Notes: generated by a model not told the origin, from the sequence alone. Shown: positions 1 through 10,085, counted from the first letter of the stretch. The stretch is DNA of 64,000 nt from CAVPHV01 sp963704825 (GCA_963704825.1 CAVPHV010000010.1:1-64000); one strand, 5' to 3'. Made by a program: numbers and translations.

Positions 1-1162
1 AAGAAGCGTCACTGGCTGCGGTGGCTTCTCCTCACCCTGGCGGTACTGCTTGCCGTGTTCTATCTCGGCGGCGGCTGGTACTTCTCGGGAAGGATCAAGG
101 CCGGCGGCCTCGATCCGAAGCCGCCGGAGCGCAACTACGACGTCACCATCGAAGCCATCGACGAGGAAGCCGTGGTGTTGGCCGGCGGCGACGAGGCCAT
201 CGACGACCCCGGTGACTACGCATTGTTCTGGGAGGACGGCTACGGCCACGTCGGCGAGGTTGAATCGGTCACCCCAAGACGGCGTCCGGCGACCCTACGA
301 AGCCGCCACCGGCACGACCCCTCCGTTGAGCCCCGACGAAGTCGACTTCGACTCTTGGTACTACCCGACCGACCCGGCCGACGCCCGCCTCGCCTTCGAG
401 AACGTGCAGTACCAGAGCCCGCTCGGCGACTTCGACGCGTGGTACGTGCCTGCAGCCGACCAGCCTGCCACAACGTGGGCGATCCATGCCCACGGCTGGC
501 GAACCGACCGGCGGGAATCCATCCGACCCCTCGACACCTTCTACGGGGCCGGCATCGATTCTCTGGTGATCGAACTGCGCAACGATCCGGACGCCCCCGC
601 CGACCCATCCGGGCTCTATCGGTTCGGGCGCACCGAGTGGCAGGAGATCGAGGGTGCGGTTCGCTACGCCATGGACAACGGCGCCGAACAGGTGATCCTT
701 GCCGGGTACAGCACGGGAGCCACCGGCGAGATGGCGTTCCTCGAGCAGTCCGAACTCGCCGACAACGTGGTGGCCATCTTCTTCGACTCACCGAACCTCG
801 ACTTCGGGCGGGCGGTCATGGTTGAGGCACGCGACACGGCCCTGATCCCGGGGCTTCCATTCACCGTTCCGGACTCGCTGACGGCAACCGCCATGGCGAT
901 TGCGGATCTCCGGTTCGACGTCGGGTGGAGGGAGATCAACTACGTCGACGATGAGGGGGTTCTCACCGTCCCATCGCTGGTCTTCCACGGAGACCAAGAC
1001 GGCACGGTCCCGCTCTCGGTATCCGAGGACTTTGCGGCCGCAAATCCTGAATGGGTGCAGCTCGTCGTGTTCCCCGGCGCCGACCACGTCCGCAGTTGGA
1101 ACGCAGACCGGACTCGCTACGAAACCACGCTCGGCGACTTCCTGACAGCACTCCGACAATAG
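1..1162 (+). pseudogene. alpha/beta hydrolase, 5' end outside window, apparent frameshift
   Basis: The reading frame runs in from the left edge (frame of base 1) with a hydrophobic anchor (WLRWLLLTLAVLLAVFYLGG), so the protein is membrane-tethered or exported. It is continuous to about base 270, then carries on in the +1 frame (frame of base 50) to a TAG at 1160-1162. The downstream part is a serine hydrolase: nucleophile elbow GYSTGA, acid loop HGDQDGTVP and a C-terminal histidine in GADHVRSW. The switch lies at the CCCC run near 271-274; removing one C restores ...SVTQDGVRRPY.... Either the gene is disrupted or the assembly has a homopolymer indel. The substrate cannot be told. The fold call is firm; the pseudogene status is not. 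Confidence 0.7.
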
Positions 1163-1338
1163 GTCGCTGCGGTCCCTGCGGGCGCCTTCCTCTGTCTGTC
1201 GAGATCGAACCAATTGACTCGTCGCTCGACTCACGACCCGAGGCGGGACCTTTGACCCTGGCCAGGCCAGCGCGAGGCGGTCACGCTGAAATCGGACCAA
1301 ATCGCCGACTCTGGGTTGGGGCCAGGGGAAGGAGCACC

Positions 1339-3342
1339 ATGACCACTGCGTGCCGACGCGCTCTATTGATGACAGCCGCGCTGATTGTGGGGGTGATGGC
1401 GCCGGGGACCGCCGTTGGTGCGCAGGGCGGGCCCGCACCTGCGGGCCCGGCCTCCACCGAGTTCCCTCCGGCGGTGCCGGTTGTGGACGGCTGGTACGGG
1501 CAATCGGTCGCGATCGACGGCGACCGCTTCCTGGTGGGTGCTCCGTATGACGACTGGACGGACGGCGACACCACCTACTACGCCGTCGGCTCACTATGGC
1601 TGTACACCGATACCGGCGCAGCATGGTCGGGCACGCAATTCCTACCCCCGTTCTGGCAGGACGGGAGCGACAGCTACAGCCACTTCGCCGAGTCCACCGA
1701 CATCGACGGCGACACGTTCGTCGCCGGAGCGTGGGCCGCCGACGGCAATGTGGCGACGTCCGGCACCGCCTGGGTCTATCGCAACACCGGATCGTGGGAG
1801 TCAAGCGAGTTGAAGGCTTCCGATGGAGCCCAGTTCGACTGGTTCGGCAAATCGGTGGCAGTGTCCGGGGATCGGGTGGTGGTCGGTGCTCCCACATCCG
1901 ACATCGATGAGGGGGCTGGAGCCCTGTATGTGTTCGACTACGACGGCGGCAACTGGAGCGAGACGAAGCTCTCGGTGACCGGCGCCGCCGCCGGAGACCG
2001 GCTCGGTCTCGGCGCCTCGGGCGTTGCAGCCACCTCCAACGGCGCCGTTGTCGTTGCCGGCGTTCCCCAGGGGTATCCGTACGGAGGATCCGGCGCCGGC
2101 ACCGGACGGGTCCACGTGTTCACCCACAGCGGCGGATGGGCACAACAGATACTCGCCCCCAGTGGCGTGTCTACTGATGACGCTTTCGGTTGGAGTGTGG
2201 CGGTCGACGGCTCTCGGATGGTGGTGGGAGCGCCGGGTGACGACGGCAAAGGCTCGAATGCCGGGGCGGTCTATGTCTTCGAGAAGTCAGCTGGAACGTG
2301 GCTACAGACCAAGAAACTGCAGGCGTCCGATGGGGCAGCTGGCGACGTCTACGGCTTCTCTGTGGCGGTGTCCGGCGACCGCATCGCCGTTGGCGCCATC
2401 GGTCGTGGGGACGGCACCGTGTATTGGTATACCGGATCGGGCGATACCTGGAACTCGATTGACCCTGACTCGGCGCAGTTCGACAGTTCTCCCGAACTCG
2501 GGCGCGACGTGGATGTCGACGGCAACCGGATTGTTGCGGGCGCTCCCTACTACAACGGAAGCGGTGTAGAGGACTCAGGGACCGCCTACTTGCTCGAGTT
2601 CATGTATTGCGATGGCCAGGCGGCGACCCTGGTTGGTACGGATGGAGCCGACAACCTCGTCGGTACCCCCAACCGAGACGTGATCGTAGGCCTCGGGGGC
2701 GACGACCTCATCGATGGCAAGGGGGGCCACGACATCATCTGTGCCGGACCCGGCAACGATGAGGTGCGCGGCAAAGATGGCAACGACAGGTTGTACGGAG
2801 AGGACGGCAACGACAAGCTCAACGGCGCCGCCGGCAACGACGTGGTCGACGGCGGATCCGGGAAGGACACGGTGGTCTACTTCAGCGCATCCGGAGGGGT
2901 ATCCGTCGACCTTGGGGCAGGAACCGGCGGGGGCGCCGACCAGGGCGCCGACACTCTCAAGCGCATCGAGCACATACTCGGATCACAGTACGGTGACATC
3001 CTGTGGGGAGACGCCGGCGGCAACCGATTGAAGGGCCTGGCCGGCGCCGACGAGCTGCGTGGCATGGCAGGCATAGACATCCTCATCGGGGCGGCGAACA
3101 ACGATTTGATCTACGGCGGCCACGGCAACGACGACATCCAGGGCAAGGCCGGATTCGACGTGCTGTTCGGCGGGCCTGGAGATGATGTCATCGCGGGCAA
3201 CAACGGCAACGACACGCTCAACGGCGACGCCGGCGACGACATCCTGGATGGCGGACCCGGCACCGACACCCTCAACGGAGGCTCCGACACCGACGAGTGC
3301 ACTCGGGGCGAGGCCTATGGGTCCTGCGAGGTGATCAACTGA
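1339..3342 (+). CDS. secreted FG-GAP beta-propeller protein with C-terminal RTX calcium-binding repeats
   Basis: The start is the ATG after an AAGGAG-like site; upstream in-frame codons overlap the previous gene. About 667 residues. A signal peptide (MTTACRRALLMTAALIVGVM...) is followed by seven FG-GAP-type units with the pattern FGxSVAVxGDRxVVGAP, as in an integrin-like seven-bladed propeller. From about residue 430 there is an RTX region of nonapeptides such as GGDDLIDGK, GNDRLYGED and GGPGDDVIAG, which in this family bind calcium in a parallel beta-roll. The RTX part opens with CDGQAATLVGTDGAD and ends with a cysteine pair (DECTRGEAYGSC). It should be extracellular and Ca-dependent; ligand unknown. 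The same RTX module recurs at 17920-19444 and 61627-63327. Confidence 0.85.
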   Translation: MTTACRRALLMTAALIVGVMAPGTAVGAQGGPAPAGPASTEFPPAVPVVDGWYGQSVAIDGDRFLVGAPYDDWTDGDTTYYAVGSLWLYTDTGAAWSGTQFLPPFWQDGSDSYSHFAESTDIDGDTFVAGAWAADGNVATSGTAWVYRNTGSWESSELKASDGAQFDWFGKSVAVSGDRVVVGAPTSDIDEGAGALYVFDYDGGNWSETKLSVTGAAAGDRLGLGASGVAATSNGAVVVAGVPQGYPYGGSGAGTGRVHVFTHSGGWAQQILAPSGVSTDDAFGWSVAVDGSRMVVGAPGDDGKGSNAGAVYVFEKSAGTWLQTKKLQASDGAAGDVYGFSVAVSGDRIAVGAIGRGDGTVYWYTGSGDTWNSIDPDSAQFDSSPELGRDVDVDGNRIVAGAPYYNGSGVEDSGTAYLLEFMYCDGQAATLVGTDGADNLVGTPNRDVIVGLGGDDLIDGKGGHDIICAGPGNDEVRGKDGNDRLYGEDGNDKLNGAAGNDVVDGGSGKDTVVYFSASGGVSVDLGAGTGGGADQGADTLKRIEHILGSQYGDILWGDAGGNRLKGLAGADELRGMAGIDILIGAANNDLIYGGHGNDDIQGKAGFDVLFGGPGDDVIAGNNGNDTLNGDAGDDILDGGPGTDTLNGGSDTDECTRGEAYGSCEVIN

Positions 3343-3365
3343 CCGCAGCGGGGGCGGGGGCTGAA

Positions 3366-3382
3366 GCGTTCAGAGTGAACGC
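3366..3382. terminator. short hairpin between convergent genes
   Basis: A perfect 7-bp stem (GCGTTCA / TGAACGC) with a 3-base loop lies in the 42-bp gap between the convergent RTX propeller gene and dacB. It has no T-tract, so it is only a candidate bidirectional terminator. Confidence 0.45.
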
Positions 3383-3384
3383 AC

Positions 3385-4701
3385 CTAGGACTCGTCCTCG
3401 GCGACCGCGATGAGCAGGTCGTCGATTGCGGACATCGAGGCTCGCGGGTTTGTGTCGTCATCCACGATTGCCGAAAAGAAGACCCGGCGTCCTCCGGTGG
3501 TGGTCATGATGCCGCTCAGGGCTCGGATGCCGGTAATCGTGCCGGTCTTGGCACGAAGATTGCCCGCCGCCGCCGTCTCGAGGAAGCGCCGCTCCAAGGT
3601 CCCGGTCTCGGCGGCGATGGCGAGCCCCTCGACAAACTGATTCCACCAGGGACGGTCCTGCGCCGCCTGCAGCAGCGACCGCCAGCCACGCGCCGAGCGG
3701 GCATTGGCGTGGCTGAGCCCCGAGCCGTCATGCTGCAGAATGCTGTTGGGAAGACAGAAGTCGGACACGACCCGTCGCATCGCGGCCACGCCAGCCACCG
3801 TCGAGCCCGTGCCCGACGTGGCCAGCCCGATCTCCTTGGTCAGCAGCTCGGCAATCATGTTGTCTGATTCGGTGAGCATCTCCGCAACGAGTTCGCCGAC
3901 AGGGGGCGACAGCAGCTTGACGATGACGGCGGCATCATCCGGGGCGACTCCTTCTGCCGCGACCCCATCAACGCTAACGCCGGCCTCACCCAGGGCCGCA
4001 GCAAAGGCGGCGGCGTTGTGCGGTGTGGGCTCCTCGATGAAAGGCCAGTCGGCGCGGTATCGGTTCTCATCGACGGTGAGCGCCGACAAGCTCCCCATCG
4101 ACGACGGGATGTTGTACTCGCGCCAGCCGATGGCCTGGCGCAGATCGTCAAATCGGCTCTCGTCCCCCAGGACGGTCCCGGTGATCCGCTCGACTCCGGC
4201 GGAGCGGACTGCAGTGGCCAGCGTCGCCAAGGAGTGACCACCGCGGGATGCGAGCGTGGCATCCCCGCCTCCCACGAGGTAGACATCGCCGTCGAGCACG
4301 CCATTGACGAGCAACCCGGTCGTCATCACCTGAGTCTCGAGCCGGTGGCCCGGCCCCAAGATCTCGAACGCGGTCATCGCCGTCAGCAGCTTCTGGTTGC
4401 TGGCAGGCTTCAGCCGCAGGTCGGCCGCCACCGCCTCGACTTCGCCGTAGCCCTCGATCCACAATGAAAGCCCCAACCCGGCTCCGTCCAGCCGGACATC
4501 ATCGAGGTGCTCATTGATGGTGGCAAGCAACGCCCGGGGAGGGACCTCTGCGCCGGATGCCGAGATGTCGGGTCGAGGCCGGCAGCTCCTGACGGCAAGC
4601 GCCTCGGGCTCAAACGGCGCCTCCGCCGCGGTGGCCCCCGCCGGCACCATGCCGACTAGCGCCAAGACAGTGGCGGCAAGAGCGAGCAGCGGTCGAACCA
4701 T
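3385..4701 (-). CDS. dacB: D-alanyl-D-alanine carboxypeptidase/endopeptidase (PBP4, peptidase S13)
   Basis: Low-molecular-mass penicillin-binding protein that trims or cleaves peptidoglycan peptide side chains outside the membrane. The 438-residue form starts at the ATG directly before a signal peptide (MVRPLLALAATVLALVGMVP); the frame is open 31 codons further but that stretch does not look exported. GGGAGG lies 12 bases upstream. All three active-site motifs are present: SNQK (S101, K104), SDN (279-281) and KTGT (385-388), with the family's large insertion between the first two. It is convergent with the RTX propeller gene and divergent from the 5'-nucleotidase. Nothing suggests an operon. 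Confidence 0.93.
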   Translation of the reverse strand: MVRPLLALAATVLALVGMVPAGATAAEAPFEPEALAVRSCRPRPDISASGAEVPPRALLATINEHLDDVRLDGAGLGLSLWIEGYGEVEAVAADLRLKPASNQKLLTAMTAFEILGPGHRLETQVMTTGLLVNGVLDGDVYLVGGGDATLASRGGHSLATLATAVRSAGVERITGTVLGDESRFDDLRQAIGWREYNIPSSMGSLSALTVDENRYRADWPFIEEPTPHNAAAFAAALGEAGVSVDGVAAEGVAPDDAAVIVKLLSPPVGELVAEMLTESDNMIAELLTKEIGLATSGTGSTVAGVAAMRRVVSDFCLPNSILQHDGSGLSHANARSARGWRSLLQAAQDRPWWNQFVEGLAIAAETGTLERRFLETAAAGNLRAKTGTITGIRALSGIMTTTGGRRVFFSAIVDDDTNPRASMSAIDDLLIAVAEDES

Positions 4702-5199
4702 CGAGTGTTGCAACCTCCCCTTCGCCGTCGGCGTTCCCTCAGTGTACGTGTGGCTGGACGGGAGCAGTTCCCCCGCGGGTCGGCGATCCGGCATGTCGAG
4801 AGGCTGGTGTTGCGGCGTTGGAACCTCTGCTTTGCTCGTCGTGGCTCCCGAGTAGCCAGGACTTGATCAGGACGACTCCGACGTTTTCGATCACCTGCTC
4901 ATGGGCAGCCAAGGTCGCAGGAGGGTCTCCTGGGGATCAACCGGAGGAGCCTCACCGACCGGTCGGCAAGCCGTTCACTCCCCAAGGATGACCCACCTTG
5001 TGTCACGATCCTTCGTTGCGCTGGCGGGACCGCCCATGCCAGATTTTGACCGTTCCCCCAAAACAGCCCGCCTTGCTGGGACTTTTGTCTCTATTGAGTT
5101 GCCGGCTATGAGCGCACAGTGGGGATGGCGAGGACCCGGGCATCCGCGCCCACCGGTCTTCGTTGACGCGAACCGCTAGAGGAATGGAAGGTGTTCGTG
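4702..5199. other. divergent intergenic region (dacB / 5'-nucleotidase)
   Basis: About 500 bases separate two outward-facing secreted-protein genes, so both promoters should lie here. I see a 6-bp hairpin (CAGGAG/CTCCTG, 4918-4932) but no convincing gene, RNA or clear -35/-10 pair. Short open frames here lack coding character. Confidence 0.4.
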
Positions 5200-8100
5200 A
5201 TGCGGACGAGACGGAGTGCGCTGCTGATCCTGGCCGTGGTCATTGCCATGATCACGCCAACGGCGGCGCTTGCGGGGAATGACACAGACCATTGGGGGGG
5301 CCACGGTGATACCGCCGAGGTGACGCTGCTCCACACCAACGACTTCCACGGTCGTTTGGAAACCGACTACGCGGGTCGCGGAGGTTCCGCGTATCTGGCC
5401 AGCGCCATCAACAAGGTGCGGTGGTCGGAGGGCAGACGAAACGTGGCGCTGCTCGACGCCGGTGATGTGTACTTCGCGGCGCCGGCGATCTCTCAGCTGT
5501 TGATGGGTGAAAGCACCATCGACATCTACAACATGATGGGCTACGACGTGGCCACCTTCGGCAACCACGAGTTTGACAAAGGCCAGGATGAGCTGGCCGA
5601 GCGGGTTGCCCAATCGCGGTTCCCGTGGCTGGGTGCAAACGTCGTCCTCGAAGGGACCGAATGGGACCTTCCCGCCTGGGCTGAGCCGTACGAGATTCTC
5701 GACATGGGCCCCTGGTGGAATCCAGTCAAGGTCGGTGTGTTGGGACTCGCCGGGCAGGAAACCCCTGAAGTCACCCTGATCGGAACGACGGACGGTCTCG
5801 TGTTCAAGGATCTGACCGAGACGATCCTGCACTACCGCGACCAGGTGCTGGCCGAGGCCGACGCCCTCGTCGTGCTCGTCCACATGGGCACCGAGGACAG
5901 CGGGCCCTACGACGGGTTGGCAACGGTCGCACAGAAACTGATCGATGCCGGCAAGCCGATCGACTTGATGATCGGCGGCCACCAACACCAGGCGCTGACC
6001 GAGCCCGTCTACGTCGGTGACACGGCCATCGTGTCCGCCGGCTACTACGGCCGCTACCTCGGACGGGTCGACGCGACCATCGACAAGAAGGCCAAGAAGC
6101 TGACGGTCGACAGCTATCAGTTGAACACCATCACTGCCGAGGCCACCATCGAGAGCCTGATGGCCGACGTCGAGGACTTCTATGCGACCGGCGCCATCAC
6201 GAGCGAATGGACCTACAAGCGCCTGATGACGCTGCTCGAGAGGGCCCAGACGGCGCTCGACGATGGCAGGGCCAAGATGGCAAAAGCCAAGCTGATCCGG
6301 TTCGACCGCAAGGTGAAGTGGCAAACCGGCAAGACGATCAGCCCCGAGGCTGCCGAGTCGTTGCGCGGGGACACGAAATGGATCCTGAAGAACACCAGCT
6401 TCTGGGTGGCTGCCAGGGTTGCCTACTGGGCCGAAGTGGTTGCCCCGATCGTCGATGAACCGGTTGGTGCCACCAACATCGACTTGGTCCGCGACTACAA
6501 CAATGAGTCGAACATGGGCGACATCGTCACCGACTCGATGCTATGGAGCGCGGACCAGTACGACGACGGTGAGCTGAACGGGTCCGTCGACGTTGCGTTC
6601 ACCAACCCCGGAGGACTGCGGGCAGACATCGTCATCCCTGAGGGAGCCACGCTGCCGCACACCGTGACCTGGGGCAATGCGTTCGACGTGCTGCCGTTTG
6701 GGAACACGCTGTTCCTGATGGACCTGACCGGTGCCCAAATCCAGGATCTCCTGGATCAATCGGCACTGTTGTACAAGGGAATCCTCCAGACATCCGGGTC
6801 CACCTACCAGTGGTACAACGACACCGGTGACGACGCCGCAACGGCCTGGGGGGCCTACGGCGTCACGATCGGCGGCGAGCCACTAGTACGTGACGAGGTG
6901 TACCGCGTCGTGACCAACGACTTCTTGGCCGGCGGCCAGGACGGTTGGACCACCTTCGCCGAAGGCACCAATCGCTGGAATACCTACTACGACATGCAGG
7001 AAGGGTTCGTCGAGTACATCGAGATGCTCGAGGTGATCGATGCCGAGGACATCCCGATGGAGCGCATCGTCCGCTTGGACGACGTGGTGACGATGCTGCA
7101 CGTCAACGACACCCACGGCCGCTGGAGTGCCGACTCCTACGGCGGCGGAATGGTGTACCTGGCGTCGCTGATTGCCGAGGAAAGGGCTCACAACCCGAAC
7201 GCGCTGCTGTTCGACCTGGGCGACACGTTCCAGGGCAACTCGTTTGCGTACTTCTTCAAGGATCGTCCCGACAACCCGATCGCGGGTGGGATGAACCTGT
7301 TGGAGTTCGACGCGATGACCATCGGCAACCACGAGTTCAACTTCGGGCCGACTACGTTCGCCACGATGTTGAGCCAGGTCGAGGCCCCACTGTTGGGCAC
7401 GGTCAACATGGATGACGATGGTTCCTATGGCTTCATCAACGACAACGTCGAGGACTACATCAACCTCGAGGTGAACGGCCACAAGTTGACGCTGTTTGGG
7501 TTGACCAATCCGCGGATCGATCGTTACGAACTGCCGACGAACATCCCCGGCATGACGTTCTACTCGAGCGTCGACACTGCCGTCGCGTTGGTTCCGGAAC
7601 TCATCACCAATGAAGCCCCGGACCTGCTCGTCGGGCTGACCCACACCGGGTATCAGCCGTACGGTGGCGAACTCGACAGCGATGAGTTGATCGCCCAGAG
7701 CGTCGGCGGCATTGACGTCATCATCGGTGGACACAGCCATACGCCGCTGAATCCGTCGGTGATGGTCGCCTCGGACGCCAACGAGAACGGGACGTTGATC
7801 GCTCAGGCCGGGCGTTATGCCGGGTACCTCGGGCAAGTCAACGTTGGGTTCATCGGGGATGAGATCGTATTGCGCGAGGGGTTCCTGATCCCAACGAGCG
7901 AGGCCACCCCGGATCCGGCTCTCGAGGCCTTCTTGGCCCCATACGAGGCCGAGATCCTCGCCTATGACGCAACGGTCATCGGCGAAACCGAGGTGCCGAT
8001 CGACGCGCTCGATGCCTACACCCAGGAGACCAACGGAGCCAACCTGCAGGCCGACGCCGCCATCTTCGAATTGGCGGCCAACGGGGTCACATCCGACATT

Positions 8101-8652
8101 CACCTCTCCGGTGCCATGTCGAATCGCCTCGTCGCCGAGGGGGCCACGCCGGCGGCTCCAATGGAAATCACCAAGGGTGACATGTTCAGCTTGATGCCGT
8201 ATGAGAACTCGCTGGTCGTCATGGAGATGACGGGCCCGCAGATCAAGGAGGTCTTGGAGCGCGGGTATCGCAACTACTACTACTACAAGTACGTCCCGGA
8301 CTACGGCGGATACTCGCACTACACGACCTGCATGCTGACGGTGAACGACGGCGTTGAGGTCACGTACGACGAGAAGGGTCAAACGGAGCCCGACGGTGAC
8401 AACGTCGTGTCGCTGACCATCAACGGCACTCCCATCGACTTTGCCAGCGATACGACCTACAACGTGTCGAGCGTGAACTACGTCGTGGCCGGATCGTGCA
8501 ACTTCAACAACGACGGCGAGACCATCTGGCCACTCGACCAGATCATCGCCGACACGCAGCTCTACGTGCGTGACTCCGTCATCAACTACGTCGATGCGCA
8601 GGTAGGCCCGATCGCCCCTGCTATCGAAGGAAGGCTGGTCTTCATCCCGTAG
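5200..8652 (+). CDS. secreted tandem-duplicated 5'-nucleotidase / 2',3'-cyclic phosphodiesterase family protein
   Basis: About 1150 residues, twice the usual UshA/NucH length. The ATG at 5200 follows GGAAGG by eight bases and opens a signal peptide (MRTRRSALLILAVVIAMITP); a GTG nine bases upstream is possible. Copy 1 has a calcineurin-type domain (LLHTNDFHGR, GNHEFDKG, GGHQHQ) and a 5'-nucleotidase C-terminal domain (NESNMGDIVTD, NPGGLRADI, NAFDVLPFGN). Copy 2 repeats the order (MLHVNDTHGR, GNHEFNFG, GGHSHTPL), but its C-terminal domain is altered at substrate positions: SGAMSNRL where copy 1 has NPGGLR, and ETNGANLQAD. Family members hydrolyse extracellular nucleotides to recover phosphate and nucleoside. 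Copy 1 looks fully competent; copy 2 may have another specificity. No sorting signal is seen. Confidence 0.9.
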   Translation: MRTRRSALLILAVVIAMITPTAALAGNDTDHWGGHGDTAEVTLLHTNDFHGRLETDYAGRGGSAYLASAINKVRWSEGRRNVALLDAGDVYFAAPAISQLLMGESTIDIYNMMGYDVATFGNHEFDKGQDELAERVAQSRFPWLGANVVLEGTEWDLPAWAEPYEILDMGPWWNPVKVGVLGLAGQETPEVTLIGTTDGLVFKDLTETILHYRDQVLAEADALVVLVHMGTEDSGPYDGLATVAQKLIDAGKPIDLMIGGHQHQALTEPVYVGDTAIVSAGYYGRYLGRVDATIDKKAKKLTVDSYQLNTITAEATIESLMADVEDFYATGAITSEWTYKRLMTLLERAQTALDDGRAKMAKAKLIRFDRKVKWQTGKTISPEAAESLRGDTKWILKNTSFWVAARVAYWAEVVAPIVDEPVGATNIDLVRDYNNESNMGDIVTDSMLWSADQYDDGELNGSVDVAFTNPGGLRADIVIPEGATLPHTVTWGNAFDVLPFGNTLFLMDLTGAQIQDLLDQSALLYKGILQTSGSTYQWYNDTGDDAATAWGAYGVTIGGEPLVRDEVYRVVTNDFLAGGQDGWTTFAEGTNRWNTYYDMQEGFVEYIEMLEVIDAEDIPMERIVRLDDVVTMLHVNDTHGRWSADSYGGGMVYLASLIAEERAHNPNALLFDLGDTFQGNSFAYFFKDRPDNPIAGGMNLLEFDAMTIGNHEFNFGPTTFATMLSQVEAPLLGTVNMDDDGSYGFINDNVEDYINLEVNGHKLTLFGLTNPRIDRYELPTNIPGMTFYSSVDTAVALVPELITNEAPDLLVGLTHTGYQPYGGELDSDELIAQSVGGIDVIIGGHSHTPLNPSVMVASDANENGTLIAQAGRYAGYLGQVNVGFIGDEIVLREGFLIPTSEATPDPALEAFLAPYEAEILAYDATVIGETEVPIDALDAYTQETNGANLQADAAIFELAANGVTSDIHLSGAMSNRLVAEGATPAAPMEITKGDMFSLMPYENSLVVMEMTGPQIKEVLERGYRNYYYYKYVPDYGGYSHYTTCMLTVNDGVEVTYDEKGQTEPDGDNVVSLTINGTPIDFASDTTYNVSSVNYVVAGSCNFNNDGETIWPLDQIIADTQLYVRDSVINYVDAQVGPIAPAIEGRLVFIP

Positions 8653-8693
8653 ACGTTCGTCAACCCGGCGGCACATGCCGCCATCGGCGATAG

Positions 8694-8727
8694 AACCTCC
8701 CGCAGGAGCACCACCCTGCGGGAGGTT
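8694..8727. terminator. strong hairpin terminator between convergent genes
   Basis: A perfect 13-bp stem (AACCTCCCGCAGG / CCTGCGGGAGGTT) with an 8-base loop lies between the 5'-nucleotidase (+) and the methyltransferase (-). It can act in both directions: the A/T pairs at its base give AA before and TT after. Confidence 0.75.
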
Positions 8728-8742
8728 CGCTTCCGGGGGCGC

Positions 8743-9582
8743 TCACTCGGGCTTGCGAGCTCGCAGCGAATACATCAGCGGCATCCGGTCGCGCTGGTGC
8801 TCGGGAAGACGCCATCGCCCGTCGACGCCTTCGATCATGTGGTGTTCGCCCTGCCACTCGAGGAACCGATGCTCCTCGAAGAGGTCGATCAACAAACCCT
8901 GAGTAGTGAGCGCACTCATGATCTCGGCGATGCCGTGGTTCCACTCGTAGGTGCGGGTGTTGATGATGGCCGCGGACCCGAGGTAACTCTCGCCTTCGTC
9001 CCAGGCGACCGGCTCGGCGACCTCGAAGTACGGATGCTCGATGACCAGGGTGTCGTCGTGTGGGTCCTCGACGGGAAACCGCAGCGCCCAGGCAATTGGG
9101 TGGCACTCTCGGATGTAGAACGTCCCGCCCGGCTTCAACATCGTTGCCACAACATGACCCCACCCGGCGATATCGGGGAGCCAGTTGAGAGCGCCGACCC
9201 CCGTGTAGACGATGTCGAACTGCTCGCCGGCCAGCGCTTCGGGGGTGCCGTACAGCTCGGTTTCGACGAAGCGGCCGGGGGTGCCGCTCTCCTCGCTGAG
9301 CCGTCGAGCGGCCACGATGGCGTCAGACGAGAAGTCGATCCCGGTGACGTCGGCGCCGAGCCGAGCCCACGACAGCGTGTCCTGCCCGAAGTGGCACTGC
9401 AGGTGGAGCAGCGAACGGCCGGTGACGTCGCCGAGGTAGGGGTGATCGAACTCGACGATAGAACTGATCCTGGTCGGGTCGGCAATGAATCCGGGGGCGT
9501 CGTAGCCGTCGGGCTCCCAATGCCCGGCGACCCGTTCGCTCCAGTTGGCACGATTTGCGGCGCGGTAGTCGTCGAGTTCCAT
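8743..9582 (-). CDS. class I SAM-dependent methyltransferase
   Basis: 279 residues from the ATG (a TTG lies one codon upstream). The SAM-binding motif I is LLHLQCHFGQDT, followed by the acidic motif II region GADVTGIDFS, then FDIVYTGVGALNWL and the motif LKPGGTFYIRE. These define a Rossmann-type methyltransferase of the Methyltransf_11/25 kind. The C-terminal half (NTRTYEWNHGIAEIMSAL, FLEWQGEHHMIEG) resembles small-molecule methyltransferases widespread in actinobacteria. The substrate is unknown. It stands alone, convergent with the nucleotidase gene and divergent from the GNAT gene, 62 bases away. Confidence 0.85.
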   Translation of the reverse strand: MELDDYRAANRANWSERVAGHWEPDGYDAPGFIADPTRISSIVEFDHPYLGDVTGRSLLHLQCHFGQDTLSWARLGADVTGIDFSSDAIVAARRLSEESGTPGRFVETELYGTPEALAGEQFDIVYTGVGALNWLPDIAGWGHVVATMLKPGGTFYIRECHPIAWALRFPVEDPHDDTLVIEHPYFEVAEPVAWDEGESYLGSAAIINTRTYEWNHGIAEIMSALTTQGLLIDLFEEHRFLEWQGEHHMIEGVDGRWRLPEHQRDRMPLMYSLRARKPE

Positions 9583-9644
9583 CAACGAGAAGCTAGCAAC
9601 GGAGACATCGAAGCGATAGAGACGCCCGTGCCAGAATCGGTGCC

Positions 9645-10085
9645 ATGGCCACTGTCGAACTACGTGAGATCACCAAGGAAACCGTCCGGGCCGTGCTCAA
9701 GGTCGAGACAACAGAAGAGCAACGCGACTTCGTCGCTCCCACTGCGGTTTCGATCGCTCAGGCGTACTTCGAGCCAAAGGCGTGGTTTCGCGCCATTTAC
9801 GCCGACGACGAACCGGTTGGCTTCGTGATGCAGTTCGATGACACCGAGACGCCCGAGTACTACCTGTGGCGGCTCCTGATCGGCGCCGACTGTCAGGGCA
9901 AAGGCTACGGGCGGGCCGCGATGGACCAGGTAATCGACTACGTCCGCACCAGGCCGAACGCCACTGAACTGCTGACGAGCTGGGTGCCCAAGCCGGGTGG
10001 CCCCGAAGCCTTCTACCTCGACCTCGGCTTCGCCCCCACCGGCGAGGTCGACGGCGGCGAGGTCGTGGGCCGCCTCGTCCTGTGA
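9645..10085 (+). CDS. GNAT-family N-acetyltransferase (diamine/spermidine acetyltransferase-like)
   Basis: 146 residues, normal for a single GNAT domain. The acetyl-CoA pyrophosphate-binding signature is visible as QGKGYGRAAMDQ (R/QxxGxG/A type), preceded by the beta-4 strand YYLWRLLIGAD and followed by PGGPEAFYLDLGFAPTGE, a typical C-terminal GNAT motif. The N-terminal part (VRAVLKVETTEEQRDFVAP) resembles the BltD-type polyamine acetyltransferases, but that substrate is inference. It is a single gene ended by the hairpin at 10332-10368. Confidence 0.85.
   Translation: MATVELREITKETVRAVLKVETTEEQRDFVAPTAVSIAQAYFEPKAWFRAIYADDEPVGFVMQFDDTETPEYYLWRLLIGADCQGKGYGRAAMDQVIDYVRTRPNATELLTSWVPKPGGPEAFYLDLGFAPTGEVDGGEVVGRLVL

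Noticed and set aside
4978..5010. Possible Pho box upstream of the 5'-nucleotidase
   Set aside because: Only one GTTCAC-like heptamer is seen; the paired direct repeats needed for an actinobacterial PhoP site are missing.
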